A stretch of DNA of 6,910 nt from Brevundimonas sp. (GTDB lineage Bacteria; Pseudomonadota; Alphaproteobacteria; Caulobacterales; Caulobacteraceae), in assembly GCF_031082345.1 (NCBI RefSeq), contig NZ_JAVHLH010000157.1:1-6910 (forward strand), given 5' to 3'. The translations under genes and the position numbers were made by a program. Below the pieces are notes generated by a model that had not been told where the DNA came from, did not search any database, and worked only from the letters and a program-made list of their open reading frames with translations. Below are positions 1 to 5,318 of this stretch, one piece after another (within the stretch, counting starts at the first letter, position 1; the number at the start of each line of letters is the position of its first letter).

Positions 1-231
1 CAGGGCGGCGCGGGCGGCGGTGACAGCCTCGGGCGTGATGGCGATGCGGCGCGGCGCGAAGCCGTCCAGCTTCACGCTCCAGTCGGCGACGGCGCCGCCG
101 CCGCGCGCCTGCACGTCGTCGAGGATTTCGCGCACCACGTCGCTGACCCGGGTCTCCGCGCGGCGCGGGGGGCGGGCCAGGGCGTCGCGGCGCCCGGCGG
201 CGTCGAGGGTGGTCCAGTCGATCAGCCGCAT
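1..231 (-). CDS. hisD: Histidinol dehydrogenase, N-terminal 77 residues (partial, runs off the left edge)
   Basis: Histidinol dehydrogenase is the zinc-dependent cytosolic enzyme that oxidises L-histidinol to L-histidine in two NAD-dependent steps, the last reactions of histidine synthesis. Only the first 77 codons are in the window. They begin MRLIDWTTLDAAGRRDAL and include DVVREILDDVQARGGGAV (residues 31-48), the typical HisD amino-terminal pattern in which an invariant GD/GGxAV stretch precedes the first sheet. The zinc and catalytic residues lie further on and cannot be judged. The ATG at 231-229 overlaps the hisG stop as TGATG, so translation is probably coupled. A purine-rich GAGAAG lies 8 nt upstream, inside the hisG 3' end, as a ribosome binding site. 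Identity rests on the N-terminal sequence plus the adjacent hisG and is strong. Confidence 0.93.
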   Translation of the reverse strand, partial: MRLIDWTTLDAAGRRDALARPPRRAETRVSDVVREILDDVQARGGGAVADWSVKLDGFAPRRIAITPEAVTAARAAL

Positions 232-1112
232 CACATCATCTTCTCGATCGGCAGGACGAGGATGGCCGAGGCCCCCGCGGCCTTGAGCTTCTCCAGCGTC
301 TCCCAGAACACCGCCTCCTGGCAGACGGCGTGGACGGCGACGGCGTCGTCGCGGCCCGACAGGGGCATGACCGTGGGCGAGCCCGCGCCGGGCAGGATGG
401 CGGTGATCTGGTCCAGCGCCGAGCGGGGGGCGTTGAGCATGACGTATTTGGCCCCCTGCGATGAGACCACCCCGGCCATGCGTTCGATGATGCTGTCGAG
501 CAGGTGTTGCAGGGCGGGCTCGGGGGCGGCCGGCGAGCGGATCAGCACGGCCTGGCTTTCCAGCACGGTGTCGCGCGCGCCGAGGCCGTTGGCCTCGAGC
601 GTGGCGCCGGTGGAGACCAGGTCGCAGATGGCCGAGGCCAGCTTTAGCCGGGGGGCGACCTCGACGGCGCCGCGCATGGTGACGATGTCGGCGCCGACGT
701 TCCGCTCGTCGAGCCAGCGGCGCAGGATCCGGGGGTAGGAGGTGGCGATGCGCAGGCCCTCGAGCGAGGCCGGATTGTCATAGGCCAGGGTCGGCGGGAC
801 GGCGATCTTCAGGGTGCAGCGGCCGAAGCCGAGCGGCATGATCACCTCGGCGACGGGGCCGCCGTTGCGGGCCTCTTCCAGTACGTTCTCGCCGACGATG
901 CCGAGGTCGCAGACGCCGTCGGCGACGAAGGTCGGGATGTCGTCGTCGCGCACCCGCAGCAGGTCGATCGGATAGTTCTCGACCCGGTAGAGCAGGTCGT
1001 TGGCGCCCTTGACCACGCGCAGACCGGCGTCGCGGACGAGGTCGAGGCTGCGGTCGGCCAGGCGGCCGGATTTCTGGACGGCGATACGCAGCCGCCCCTG
1101 AACAGTGCTCAT
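231..1112 (-). CDS. hisG: ATP phosphoribosyltransferase, long form with C-terminal regulatory domain
   Basis: HisG condenses ATP with PRPP to phosphoribosyl-ATP, the committed first step of histidine synthesis, in the cytosol. The 293-residue length is that of the long, self-sufficient form (about 280-300 residues), which does not need a HisZ partner. Visible landmarks are the N-terminal LRIAVQKSGRL (8-18), DLGIVGENVLEE (69-80), and the PRPP-binding block EVAPRLKLASAICDLVSTG (151-169) continuing into ATLEANGL. The C-terminal ACT-like domain, from about 222 (KYVMLNAP) to 293, usually binds histidine for feedback inhibition in this family. One oddity: residue 157 is Lys where the family signature I know has Gly (E-x5-G). 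The gene starts 5 nt after the stop of the YerC-like gene with only a weak GAG-type ribosome binding site, and its stop overlaps the hisD start, so it is the middle gene of an operon. Function is confident; allosteric control is inferred from the family. Confidence 0.96.
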   Translation of the reverse strand: MSTVQGRLRIAVQKSGRLADRSLDLVRDAGLRVVKGANDLLYRVENYPIDLLRVRDDDIPTFVADGVCDLGIVGENVLEEARNGGPVAEVIMPLGFGRCTLKIAVPPTLAYDNPASLEGLRIATSYPRILRRWLDERNVGADIVTMRGAVEVAPRLKLASAICDLVSTGATLEANGLGARDTVLESQAVLIRSPAAPEPALQHLLDSIIERMAGVVSSQGAKYVMLNAPRSALDQITAILPGAGSPTVMPLSGRDDAVAVHAVCQEAVFWETLEKLKAAGASAILVLPIEKMM

Positions 1113-1117
1113 GATTT

Positions 1118-1432
1118 CTACTCGGCTTTCAGGCGGTCCAGCACGAGGCGGTAGCCCTGGTGCGGCATTTCCTTGAGGAAGCGGGCGACCCGCACGACCG
1201 TGGTCGGGCTGGCCTGGGCCTCGGCGGCGATCTCGCGATACGACTTGCCGCCGGCGTCGAGCAGGCGGGCCACCTCCCAGCGCTCGGCGAAGGCGCGCAG
1301 TTCCGCCGGGGTGCAGAGGTCGGCGAGGAAGGCGTCGACCTCCTCTCGCGACTTCAGGGACAGCAGGGCGTCGTAAAGGGCGACGCGGCTGCGGGCCGTG
1401 GCGGCGGCGTTGCGGGGGAGGGTGTCGGTCAT
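1118..1432 (-). CDS. TrpR-superfamily YerC/YecD-type DNA-binding regulator
   Basis: A 104-residue, all-helical cytosolic DNA-binding protein of the TrpR/YerC family. The core runs from LCTPAELRAFAERWEVARLL (39-58) through a helix-turn-helix at about 63-83 (KSYREIAAEA, then ASPTTVVRVAR) to a basic tail with PHQGYRLVLDRL (90-101). This matches the usual YerC length of about 100 residues and shares the TrpR fold. There is no separate ligand domain; whether it senses tryptophan, histidine or another effector cannot be read from sequence. I chose the ATG at 1432. A longer reading from a TTG at 1468 would consume the TTGACC box and the inverted repeat and adds residues not typical of the family. 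The gene is first in a tight unit with hisG and hisD. TrpR-superfamily proteins have been proposed as histidine-gene repressors (HisR) in Gram-positive bacteria, so a his-regulatory, possibly autoregulatory, role here is plausible but inferred. Confidence 0.87.
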   Translation of the reverse strand: MTDTLPRNAAATARSRVALYDALLSLKSREEVDAFLADLCTPAELRAFAERWEVARLLDAGGKSYREIAAEAQASPTTVVRVARFLKEMPHQGYRLVLDRLKAE

Positions 1433-1468
1433 GCGTGTTCCACTATGCTGTAACGGTGGAACGGTCAA
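1433..1468 (-). promoter_or_regulatory. Probable promoter of yerC-hisG-hisD
   Basis: Read on the minus strand, TTGACC at 1468-1463 matches the alphaproteobacterial housekeeping -35 (TTGAC plus C or G). Only 31 nt separate it from the regulator ATG, and no good -10 is visible: the nearest candidates, GCATAGTG (1448-1441, 14 nt spacing) or CATAGT within it, match poorly. The inverted repeat lies entirely between the -35 box and the start codon. If the box is used, the 5' leader must be very short or absent. Confidence 0.35.
1437..1462. promoter_or_regulatory. Perfect inverted repeat GTTCCAC-N12-GTGGAAC, candidate operator of the yerC-his unit
   Basis: Two perfectly complementary 7-bp arms, 1437-1443 and 1456-1462, are separated by 12 nt, so arm centres are 19 bp apart, close to two helical turns. 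The arm nearest the regulator gene ends 4 nt before its ATG; the other directly abuts the TTGACC box at 1463-1468. A dimeric helix-turn-helix protein bound here would block initiation of the his unit, and the best guess for that protein is the YerC-like product itself. The repeat is seen in the sequence; the operator role is inference. Alternatives are an RNA hairpin masking the weak GGA ribosome binding site, or a site for another regulator. Confidence 0.5.
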
Positions 1469-1483
1469 GAGGCGTCTCGTCGC

Positions 1484-1511
1484 CCCTCGACCCTCGCCGC
1501 TCGCCCCTCTA
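1484..1511 (+). repeat. Four degenerate 7-nt tandem repeats, consensus CCCTCGC
   Basis: Four heptads lie head to tail at 1484-1490, 1491-1497, 1498-1504 and 1505-1511, each matching CCCTCGC with 0 to 2 changes. They sit in a pyrimidine-rich stretch (about 28 of 35 bases pyrimidine, 1476-1510) ending 10 nt before the reductase start. The period is visible but the copies are imperfect, and in such GC-rich DNA this may be a simple-sequence drift. No function is assigned. The stretch takes the place where a ribosome binding site would normally be. Confidence 0.4.
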
Positions 1512-1522
1512 TCTGCATCCCA
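1487..1522 (+). promoter_or_regulatory. Possible leaderless promoter of the ferredoxin reductase gene
   Basis: TCGACC (1487-1492) resembles the alphaproteobacterial -35 TTGACC with one change. After 17 nt, TATCTG (1510-1515) resembles a -10 in its first three bases only. This spacing would start transcription at or next to the A of the ATG at 1522. The idea is supported by the complete lack of a Shine-Dalgarno-like purine run before the ATG. Both boxes are weak, so this is a hypothesis. Confidence 0.25.
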
Positions 1523-2730
1523 TGACCAAGGTTCTGATCATCGGCGCGGGGCATGCGGGGGGGACGGCGGCGGCCTTGCTGCGGCAGTACGGGCATGAGG
1601 GGCCGATCGTGCTGGCGGGCGAGGAGCCGGCGCCGCCGTATCAGCGACCGCCGCTGTCAAAGGCGTGGCTGAAGGGCGAGGCCGATCTGGAGGCGCTGCT
1701 GCTGAGGCCGGAGGTCTTCTACAAAGAGCATGGGATCGAGCTGCGGCTCGGCCTGACCGCGACGGCGATCGACGCGTCGGCGAAGACGGTGAGCTTCGCC
1801 GACGGGACGGTCGAGCCGTATGACGCCCTGATCCTGGCGACCGGCTCGACTGCGCGAAAGCTGACGATCCCGGGCGCGGATCGGCCGGACCTGCTGGAGC
1901 TGCGGACGCTGGCGGATGCGGAGCGGCTGAAGGCGGCGCTGGGGCCTGGCCGGCGGCTGGCGGTGGTCGGCGGCGGCTATGTCGGGCTGGAGGCGGCGGC
2001 CTCGGCGCGGGCGCTGGGAGCCGGGGCGGTCATCATCGAGCGGATGGACCGGGTGTTGGCCCGGGTGGCCTCGCGGACGCTGTCGGACTTCTTCACCCGC
2101 TATCATCGGGAGCACGGCGTCGAGGTGCTGACCTCGGCCGAGGTGACGGCCTTCGAGGCCGGCGGGGTGCGGCTGGGCGACGGACGGCTGATCGAGGCCG
2201 ACGCGGTGCTGGTCGGCGTCGGGGCGGCGGCCTGCGACCAGCTGGCGGCCGGCGCGGGCCTGGTCCGGGAGAACGGCGTGGTCGTCGACGAGACGGCGCG
2301 CACATCGGACCCGGCCATCTGGGCCATCGGCGACGTGACCTTCCGGCCCATTCCGGCGCACGGCGGGCGGATGCAGCGGCTGGAGAGCGTGCCGAACGCG
2401 CTGGAGCAGGCCAAACAGGCGGCGGCGGCGATCACGGGACGGCCCGCGCCGACGCCCGAGGTTCCGTGGTTCTGGTCCGATCAGTACGACGTCAAGCTGC
2501 AGATCGCCGGCCTGCCCGAGGGCGCGGACCGGCAGGTGCTGCGCGGCGATCCGGAGGCGGCGGGGTTCGCGGTGTTCCATCTGGCCGGCGACCGGGTCGT
2601 CTGCGTCGAGGCGGTCAACGCCCCGGCCGAGTTCATGGCGGGCCGTCAGATGATCGGCCGGGCCACGCCGGTGGACGCGGGCCGGCTGGCCGACCCGGCC
2701 GTGTCGATGAAGGCGGTCGCGGCGGGGTGA
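1522..2730 (+). CDS. FAD-dependent NAD(P)H:ferredoxin/rubredoxin reductase (putidaredoxin reductase/BphA4 type)
   Basis: A 402-residue cytosolic flavoprotein that passes electrons from NAD(P)H through FAD to a small iron-sulfur protein, as in cytochrome P450 and dioxygenase systems. Domains in order: FAD-binding Rossmann fold with GAGHAGGTAA (8-17); the family hallmark PPYQRPPLSKAWLKGE (38-53); ATGST (106-110); a second Rossmann fold for the nicotinamide cofactor with GGGYVGLEAA (150-159), where Glu173 near the end of strand two favours NADH over NADPH; the FAD-contacting IWAIGDV (266-272); and a C-terminal reductase domain from about 314 with VPWFWSDQYDVKLQIAG. All motifs look intact and the length is normal. 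The ATG at 1522 is preferred because the Rossmann strand starts directly after it, although an in-frame ATG lies 87 nt upstream. No ferredoxin or oxygenase gene is in the window, so partner and pathway are unknown. It diverges from the his unit and converges on the EAL gene with a 6-nt gap. Confidence 0.93.
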   Translation: MTKVLIIGAGHAGGTAAALLRQYGHEGPIVLAGEEPAPPYQRPPLSKAWLKGEADLEALLLRPEVFYKEHGIELRLGLTATAIDASAKTVSFADGTVEPYDALILATGSTARKLTIPGADRPDLLELRTLADAERLKAALGPGRRLAVVGGGYVGLEAAASARALGAGAVIIERMDRVLARVASRTLSDFFTRYHREHGVEVLTSAEVTAFEAGGVRLGDGRLIEADAVLVGVGAAACDQLAAGAGLVRENGVVVDETARTSDPAIWAIGDVTFRPIPAHGGRMQRLESVPNALEQAKQAAAAITGRPAPTPEVPWFWSDQYDVKLQIAGLPEGADRQVLRGDPEAAGFAVFHLAGDRVVCVEAVNAPAEFMAGRQMIGRATPVDAGRLADPAVSMKAVAAG

Positions 2731-2731
2731 G

Positions 2732-2758
2732 GCCGCTCAGGCGGCGACGACGGCCGCC
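2732..2758. terminator. Weak hairpins at the convergent gene junction, possible bidirectional terminator
   Basis: Two overlapping, mutually exclusive hairpins lie at the junction of the convergent genes: gccgc-tcag-gcggc (2732-2745) and ggcggc, 7-nt loop, gccgcc (2740-2758). Neither has a real T tract, and stems of 5-6 bp are common by chance at this GC content. The location favours a terminator; the structure alone does not. Confidence 0.2.
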
Positions 2759-4092
2759 TTGCGCGCCGGCCCGTCCAGCCGCTCGAGCAGGGCCGCGAAG
2801 GAGACCGGGCGGCCGATCAGATAGCCTTGGGCCATGTCGCAGCCCATGCCGCGCAGCAGCGCCAGCGCCGTGGGCGTTTCGACCCCCTCGGCGGTGACCT
2901 TCATGCCGAGGCCGTGGGCCAGATCGATGGTCGACTTGACCAGCAGGGCGTCGCGGGCCGAGTCGTCGAGGCCGAGGATGAAGCTCTTGTCGATCTTCAA
3001 CTCGTCGGCGCGGATCTGCTTCAGATAGGTCAGGGACGACAGGCCCGAGCCGTAGTCGTCCAGCGATACCGAAATCCCGGCCTCGGCGAACCGGTCGAGG
3101 ATGTGCAGGGCGACTTCGGGATTGCGGAACACGGCGGTCTCGGTGATCTCGAAGCACAGCCGCGCCCCGGAGGCCTCGACGGCCAAGAGGGCGAAATCGG
3201 CGAAGCTCTCGTCGGACAACAGGCGGCCGGAGACATTGACCGACACCATCAGATCGTGGCCGGCCTGGCGGAGCGCGGCCTGGTCGTGGATGGCCTGGTG
3301 GATGACCCATTCGGTGAGCGGCCGGATGTGGCCGGTCTCTTCGGCCATGGCCACGAACAGGTCGGGCGAGACGCAGCCGCGTCGCGGGTGGGTCCAGCGC
3401 GCCAGGGCCTCGACGGCCCGGACGCCTGCGGCGCGGAAATCGTATTTGGGCTGGTAGTTCAGCGAGAATTCGCCGTTGTCGAGCGCGGCCATCAGTTCGC
3501 TGATCAGCGACAGATTGCCGGCGGGGTCGCCATAGCGGAGGACGTCGAAGGCCATGGCCCGGCGATGGGCGGCGCGGGCCTGGTCGACGGCGATGGCGGC
3601 GCGGTCGACGGGAGAGGCGACGTTGCGGTTGGCCTGTCCGGTGCGGGCGACGCCGGCGGTCAGGACGATATCGACCGGGGCCCCGTTGAGGATCACCGGG
3701 GCCTGGGCCGCCTCGCAGAGCCGCGCGGCGGCCTCGACGGCCTGTTCGTCATCCCCGGCGTGGAGGACCAGGCCCAGAACGCCGGCCCCGACCCGGGCGA
3801 CGGAGCCCTTGCCGGTCAGGCCGGAAAGTCGGCGGCCCACCATGGTCAGCAAGGCGGCCATGGAATCGTAGCCGATGGCGTTGCGCAGCACTTCGAAGCG
3901 GTCAATGCCGAACAGGACGACGTAGACCGGCTGTTCCCCGGCGGCGAGGCGCTCCAGCGACAGGCGGTTGCCGAGCCCGGTCTCCTGATCGTGGAGGGCC
4001 ATGTGGGTCAGCCGCGCGTCGTGGTCGAGCGGGTTCGTCCGGCCGGAGACCGGCGAAAGCAGCGCCGACAGGTACGCGAACGGACTGCGCAT
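2737..4092 (-). CDS. c-di-GMP phosphodiesterase with degenerate GGDEF and intact EAL domain
   Basis: A 451-residue signalling enzyme predicted to hydrolyse cyclic di-GMP to pGpG in the cytosol. The N-terminal 30 residues carry no clear signal peptide or transmembrane pair. A GGDEF-like domain follows (about 31-180), starting HDQETGLGNRL (34-44). Its signature loop reads RVGAGVLGLVL, with GAGVL at 102-106 in place of GGDEF, so cyclase activity must be lost and GTP binding there is doubtful. The EAL domain (about 195-440) has every residue expected for catalysis: EAL at 228-230, N286 in VNVS, E315 in FEITET, D345-D346 in DDYGSG, K366 in LKID, E402 in AEGVE, and Q422 in AQGYLIGRP. In known relatives such as CC3396 of Caulobacter the inactive GGDEF domain regulates the EAL domain through GTP; here that site is further eroded. 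A GAAGG directly abuts the ATG, closer than a usual ribosome binding site. It starts 48 nt after the apbE stop, suggesting co-transcription. Confidence 0.93.
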   Translation of the reverse strand: MRSPFAYLSALLSPVSGRTNPLDHDARLTHMALHDQETGLGNRLSLERLAAGEQPVYVVLFGIDRFEVLRNAIGYDSMAALLTMVGRRLSGLTGKGSVARVGAGVLGLVLHAGDDEQAVEAAARLCEAAQAPVILNGAPVDIVLTAGVARTGQANRNVASPVDRAAIAVDQARAAHRRAMAFDVLRYGDPAGNLSLISELMAALDNGEFSLNYQPKYDFRAAGVRAVEALARWTHPRRGCVSPDLFVAMAEETGHIRPLTEWVIHQAIHDQAALRQAGHDLMVSVNVSGRLLSDESFADFALLAVEASGARLCFEITETAVFRNPEVALHILDRFAEAGISVSLDDYGSGLSSLTYLKQIRADELKIDKSFILGLDDSARDALLVKSTIDLAHGLGMKVTAEGVETPTALALLRGMGCDMAQGYLIGRPVSFAALLERLDGPARKAAVVAA

Positions 4093-4140
4093 CCTTCAGC
4101 GTCTAACGCACCCGGATGAAGCGGGCGTAAACCCCGGCGA
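4093..4140 (-). other. apbE-EAL gap with a coding-like out-of-frame tail
   Basis: The 48 nt between the apbE stop and the EAL gene start contain no recognisable promoter or terminator. In the frame shifted by two bases from apbE they encode ALIAGVYARFIRVR and then TAG at 4105-4103. The codons have G/C at nearly all third positions, like real genes here. The tail could be a lost extension of ApbE, a gene remnant or chance. Confidence 0.35.
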
Positions 4141-5082
4141 TCAGCGCGCGCCTTCGGACAACATGGCGGCGAAGGCGGGGGTGACGGTCTCGATCAGGCC
4201 GGCCTCGCCGCGGATGACGAAGGCGGCGGCGATGTTCATGGCTTCGGCGAAGGCGGGCCCTTCGTCGGGTCCCATGATGATCAGGGCGGTGGCCATGGCG
4301 TCGGCGTACATGGCCGTGTCGGCGAGCACGGTGACCGAGGCGACGCCGTTGTTGACCGGTCGGCCGGTGCGGCCGTCGATCATGTGGCTGTAGGTCTGGC
4401 CATAGACCTCGTAATTGCGGACCCAGTCGCCCGAGGTGGCGACGGCCATGTCGAACAGGGCGGCGACGGTGCGGGGCGCCGGCGTTCCAGGCGCCTGCTG
4501 CAGCTCGACCCACCACGGCCGGGCGTCGGGCTTGACCCCGGCGCCCCGCAGCTCGCCGCCGATCTCGACCAGATGGTGGGTCGCGCCCATGGCGGTGAGA
4601 CGCTCCGACACCTTGTCGACCGCGTGGCCCCTGGCGATGCCTGACATGTCCAGCTTGACCCCGCCCAGCTGCTGCACCGCGCGGGCGTCGCGGTTGAGCC
4701 GCAGGCGGCCCCAGCCGCTGAGGGCGCGGGCGGTGGCGATCTCGTCCTCGAAGGGGATGGTGTGAGCCTTGCCGAAGGCGTCGAGCGGGCGCGGGCCGGG
4801 CGGGCCGAATCCCCAGAGATCGACGAGGGCGCCCAGGGTCGGGTCAACCGCGCCGTTGGTGTCGTCGGCGAGGTCGAGCGCGGCGTTCAGCAGCGCCCAG
4901 AAGGGCTCGGACACGGCCCAGAAGCCGGGCGGGGCGGCGTTGAGACGCGAGAGCTCGGACCGCGACTCCCAATGGCTGAACAGGAGGATGATCCGGGCCA
5001 GAACCTCCTCGATGGCCGACTGAAAGGCGGCCCGGTCGAGCCCCGGCGGGGGAACCAGACGAACCGCCCAGGTCGTGTCCAT
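4141..5082 (-). CDS. apbE: ApbE-family FAD:protein FMN transferase (start uncertain, probably upstream of 5082)
   Basis: ApbE proteins use FAD to attach FMN covalently to Thr/Ser of target flavoproteins, normally in the periplasm, with Mg. From the in-frame ATG at 5082 the product has 313 residues. Family landmarks are SELSRLN (42-48), NGAVDPTLGALVDLWGFG (76-93), KLDMSGIARGHAVDKV (143-158), LVEIGGELRGAG (171-182), ATSGDW (215-220), SHMIDGRTGRPV (232-243) and TAMYADAMATAL (256-267), whose Asp and Thr are the expected metal ligands. The start is doubtful. The family's first strand and GETMGTTW motif would place this Met inside the motif, and the codons before it (DLIWDFAGET) look like that strand; no in-frame ATG, GTG or TTG precedes it until a TTG at 5313. 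The motif Gly is Asp here (ETMDTTW). No signal peptide or lipobox is visible, which is unusual. It lies between the TonB receptor and EAL genes on the same strand, and no obvious flavinylation target is nearby. Confidence 0.88.
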   Translation of the reverse strand: MDTTWAVRLVPPPGLDRAAFQSAIEEVLARIILLFSHWESRSELSRLNAAPPGFWAVSEPFWALLNAALDLADDTNGAVDPTLGALVDLWGFGPPGPRPLDAFGKAHTIPFEDEIATARALSGWGRLRLNRDARAVQQLGGVKLDMSGIARGHAVDKVSERLTAMGATHHLVEIGGELRGAGVKPDARPWWVELQQAPGTPAPRTVAALFDMAVATSGDWVRNYEVYGQTYSHMIDGRTGRPVNNGVASVTVLADTAMYADAMATALIIMGPDEGPAFAEAMNIAAAFVIRGEAGLIETVTPAFAAMLSEGAR

Positions 5083-5318
5083 GGTCTCGCCGGCGAAGTC
5101 CCAGATCAGGTCCGAATCCGGGCGCGAGGGTGTCCGGCCGTGGACGGGGATCAGGACGCGATTGCCTGCGCGCGGACCGCCCTGGCCGATCTGGACGGGC
5201 GGCGGAGCGGAGCGATGGGGGGCGGAGGGGCGGTCGGTCAGGGCAGGACTTTCATGGCGGGCGTGGCGGCGTCGACCGCCAACGGCTTGTGCTGAAGTTG
5301 CGACGGTTTGCAAGAGCG
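5083..5318 (-). other. Leader between TonB receptor and apbE, probably containing the true apbE 5' end
   Basis: The 236 nt split into two parts. From 5318 to about 5256 third positions are A/T-rich and unlike coding DNA; a GC hairpin (arms 5265-5269 and 5276-5280, 6-nt loop) lies there without a T tract, so it is not a convincing terminator. From about 5250 down to 5083 the apbE frame stays open with high third-position GC and encodes RVLIPVHG and DLIWDFAGET, which look like genuine ApbE sequence. An ATG at 5255 reads MKVLP and then stops (TGA at 5240-5238), one base out of the apbE frame. Confidence 0.5.

Noticed and set aside
1433..1468. A longer YerC-like protein starting at TTG 1468
   Set aside because: The 12 extra residues are not family-like, the start codon is poor, and the stretch carries a -35-like box and a perfect palindrome.
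1435..1521. A longer reductase starting at ATG 1435
   Set aside because: The family's Rossmann strand begins right after the ATG at 1522; the extra 29 residues are encoded by the divergent control region and the heptad repeats.
1433..1521. A histidine leader peptide or attenuator before the his unit
   Set aside because: No short reading frame with a run of His codons and no terminator/antiterminator pair is visible between the divergent genes.
1657..2580. A 307-codon open frame on the minus strand, antisense to the reductase gene
   Set aside because: It is Arg/Pro/Gln-rich without motifs; the opposite frame has all reductase motifs. It is a high-GC shadow.
2827..4119. A 430-codon open frame on the plus strand, antisense to the EAL gene
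   Set aside because: The composition is low-complexity Gly/Ala/Asp/Arg with no recognisable fold, and it mirrors the GC-rich codons of the well-supported EAL gene.
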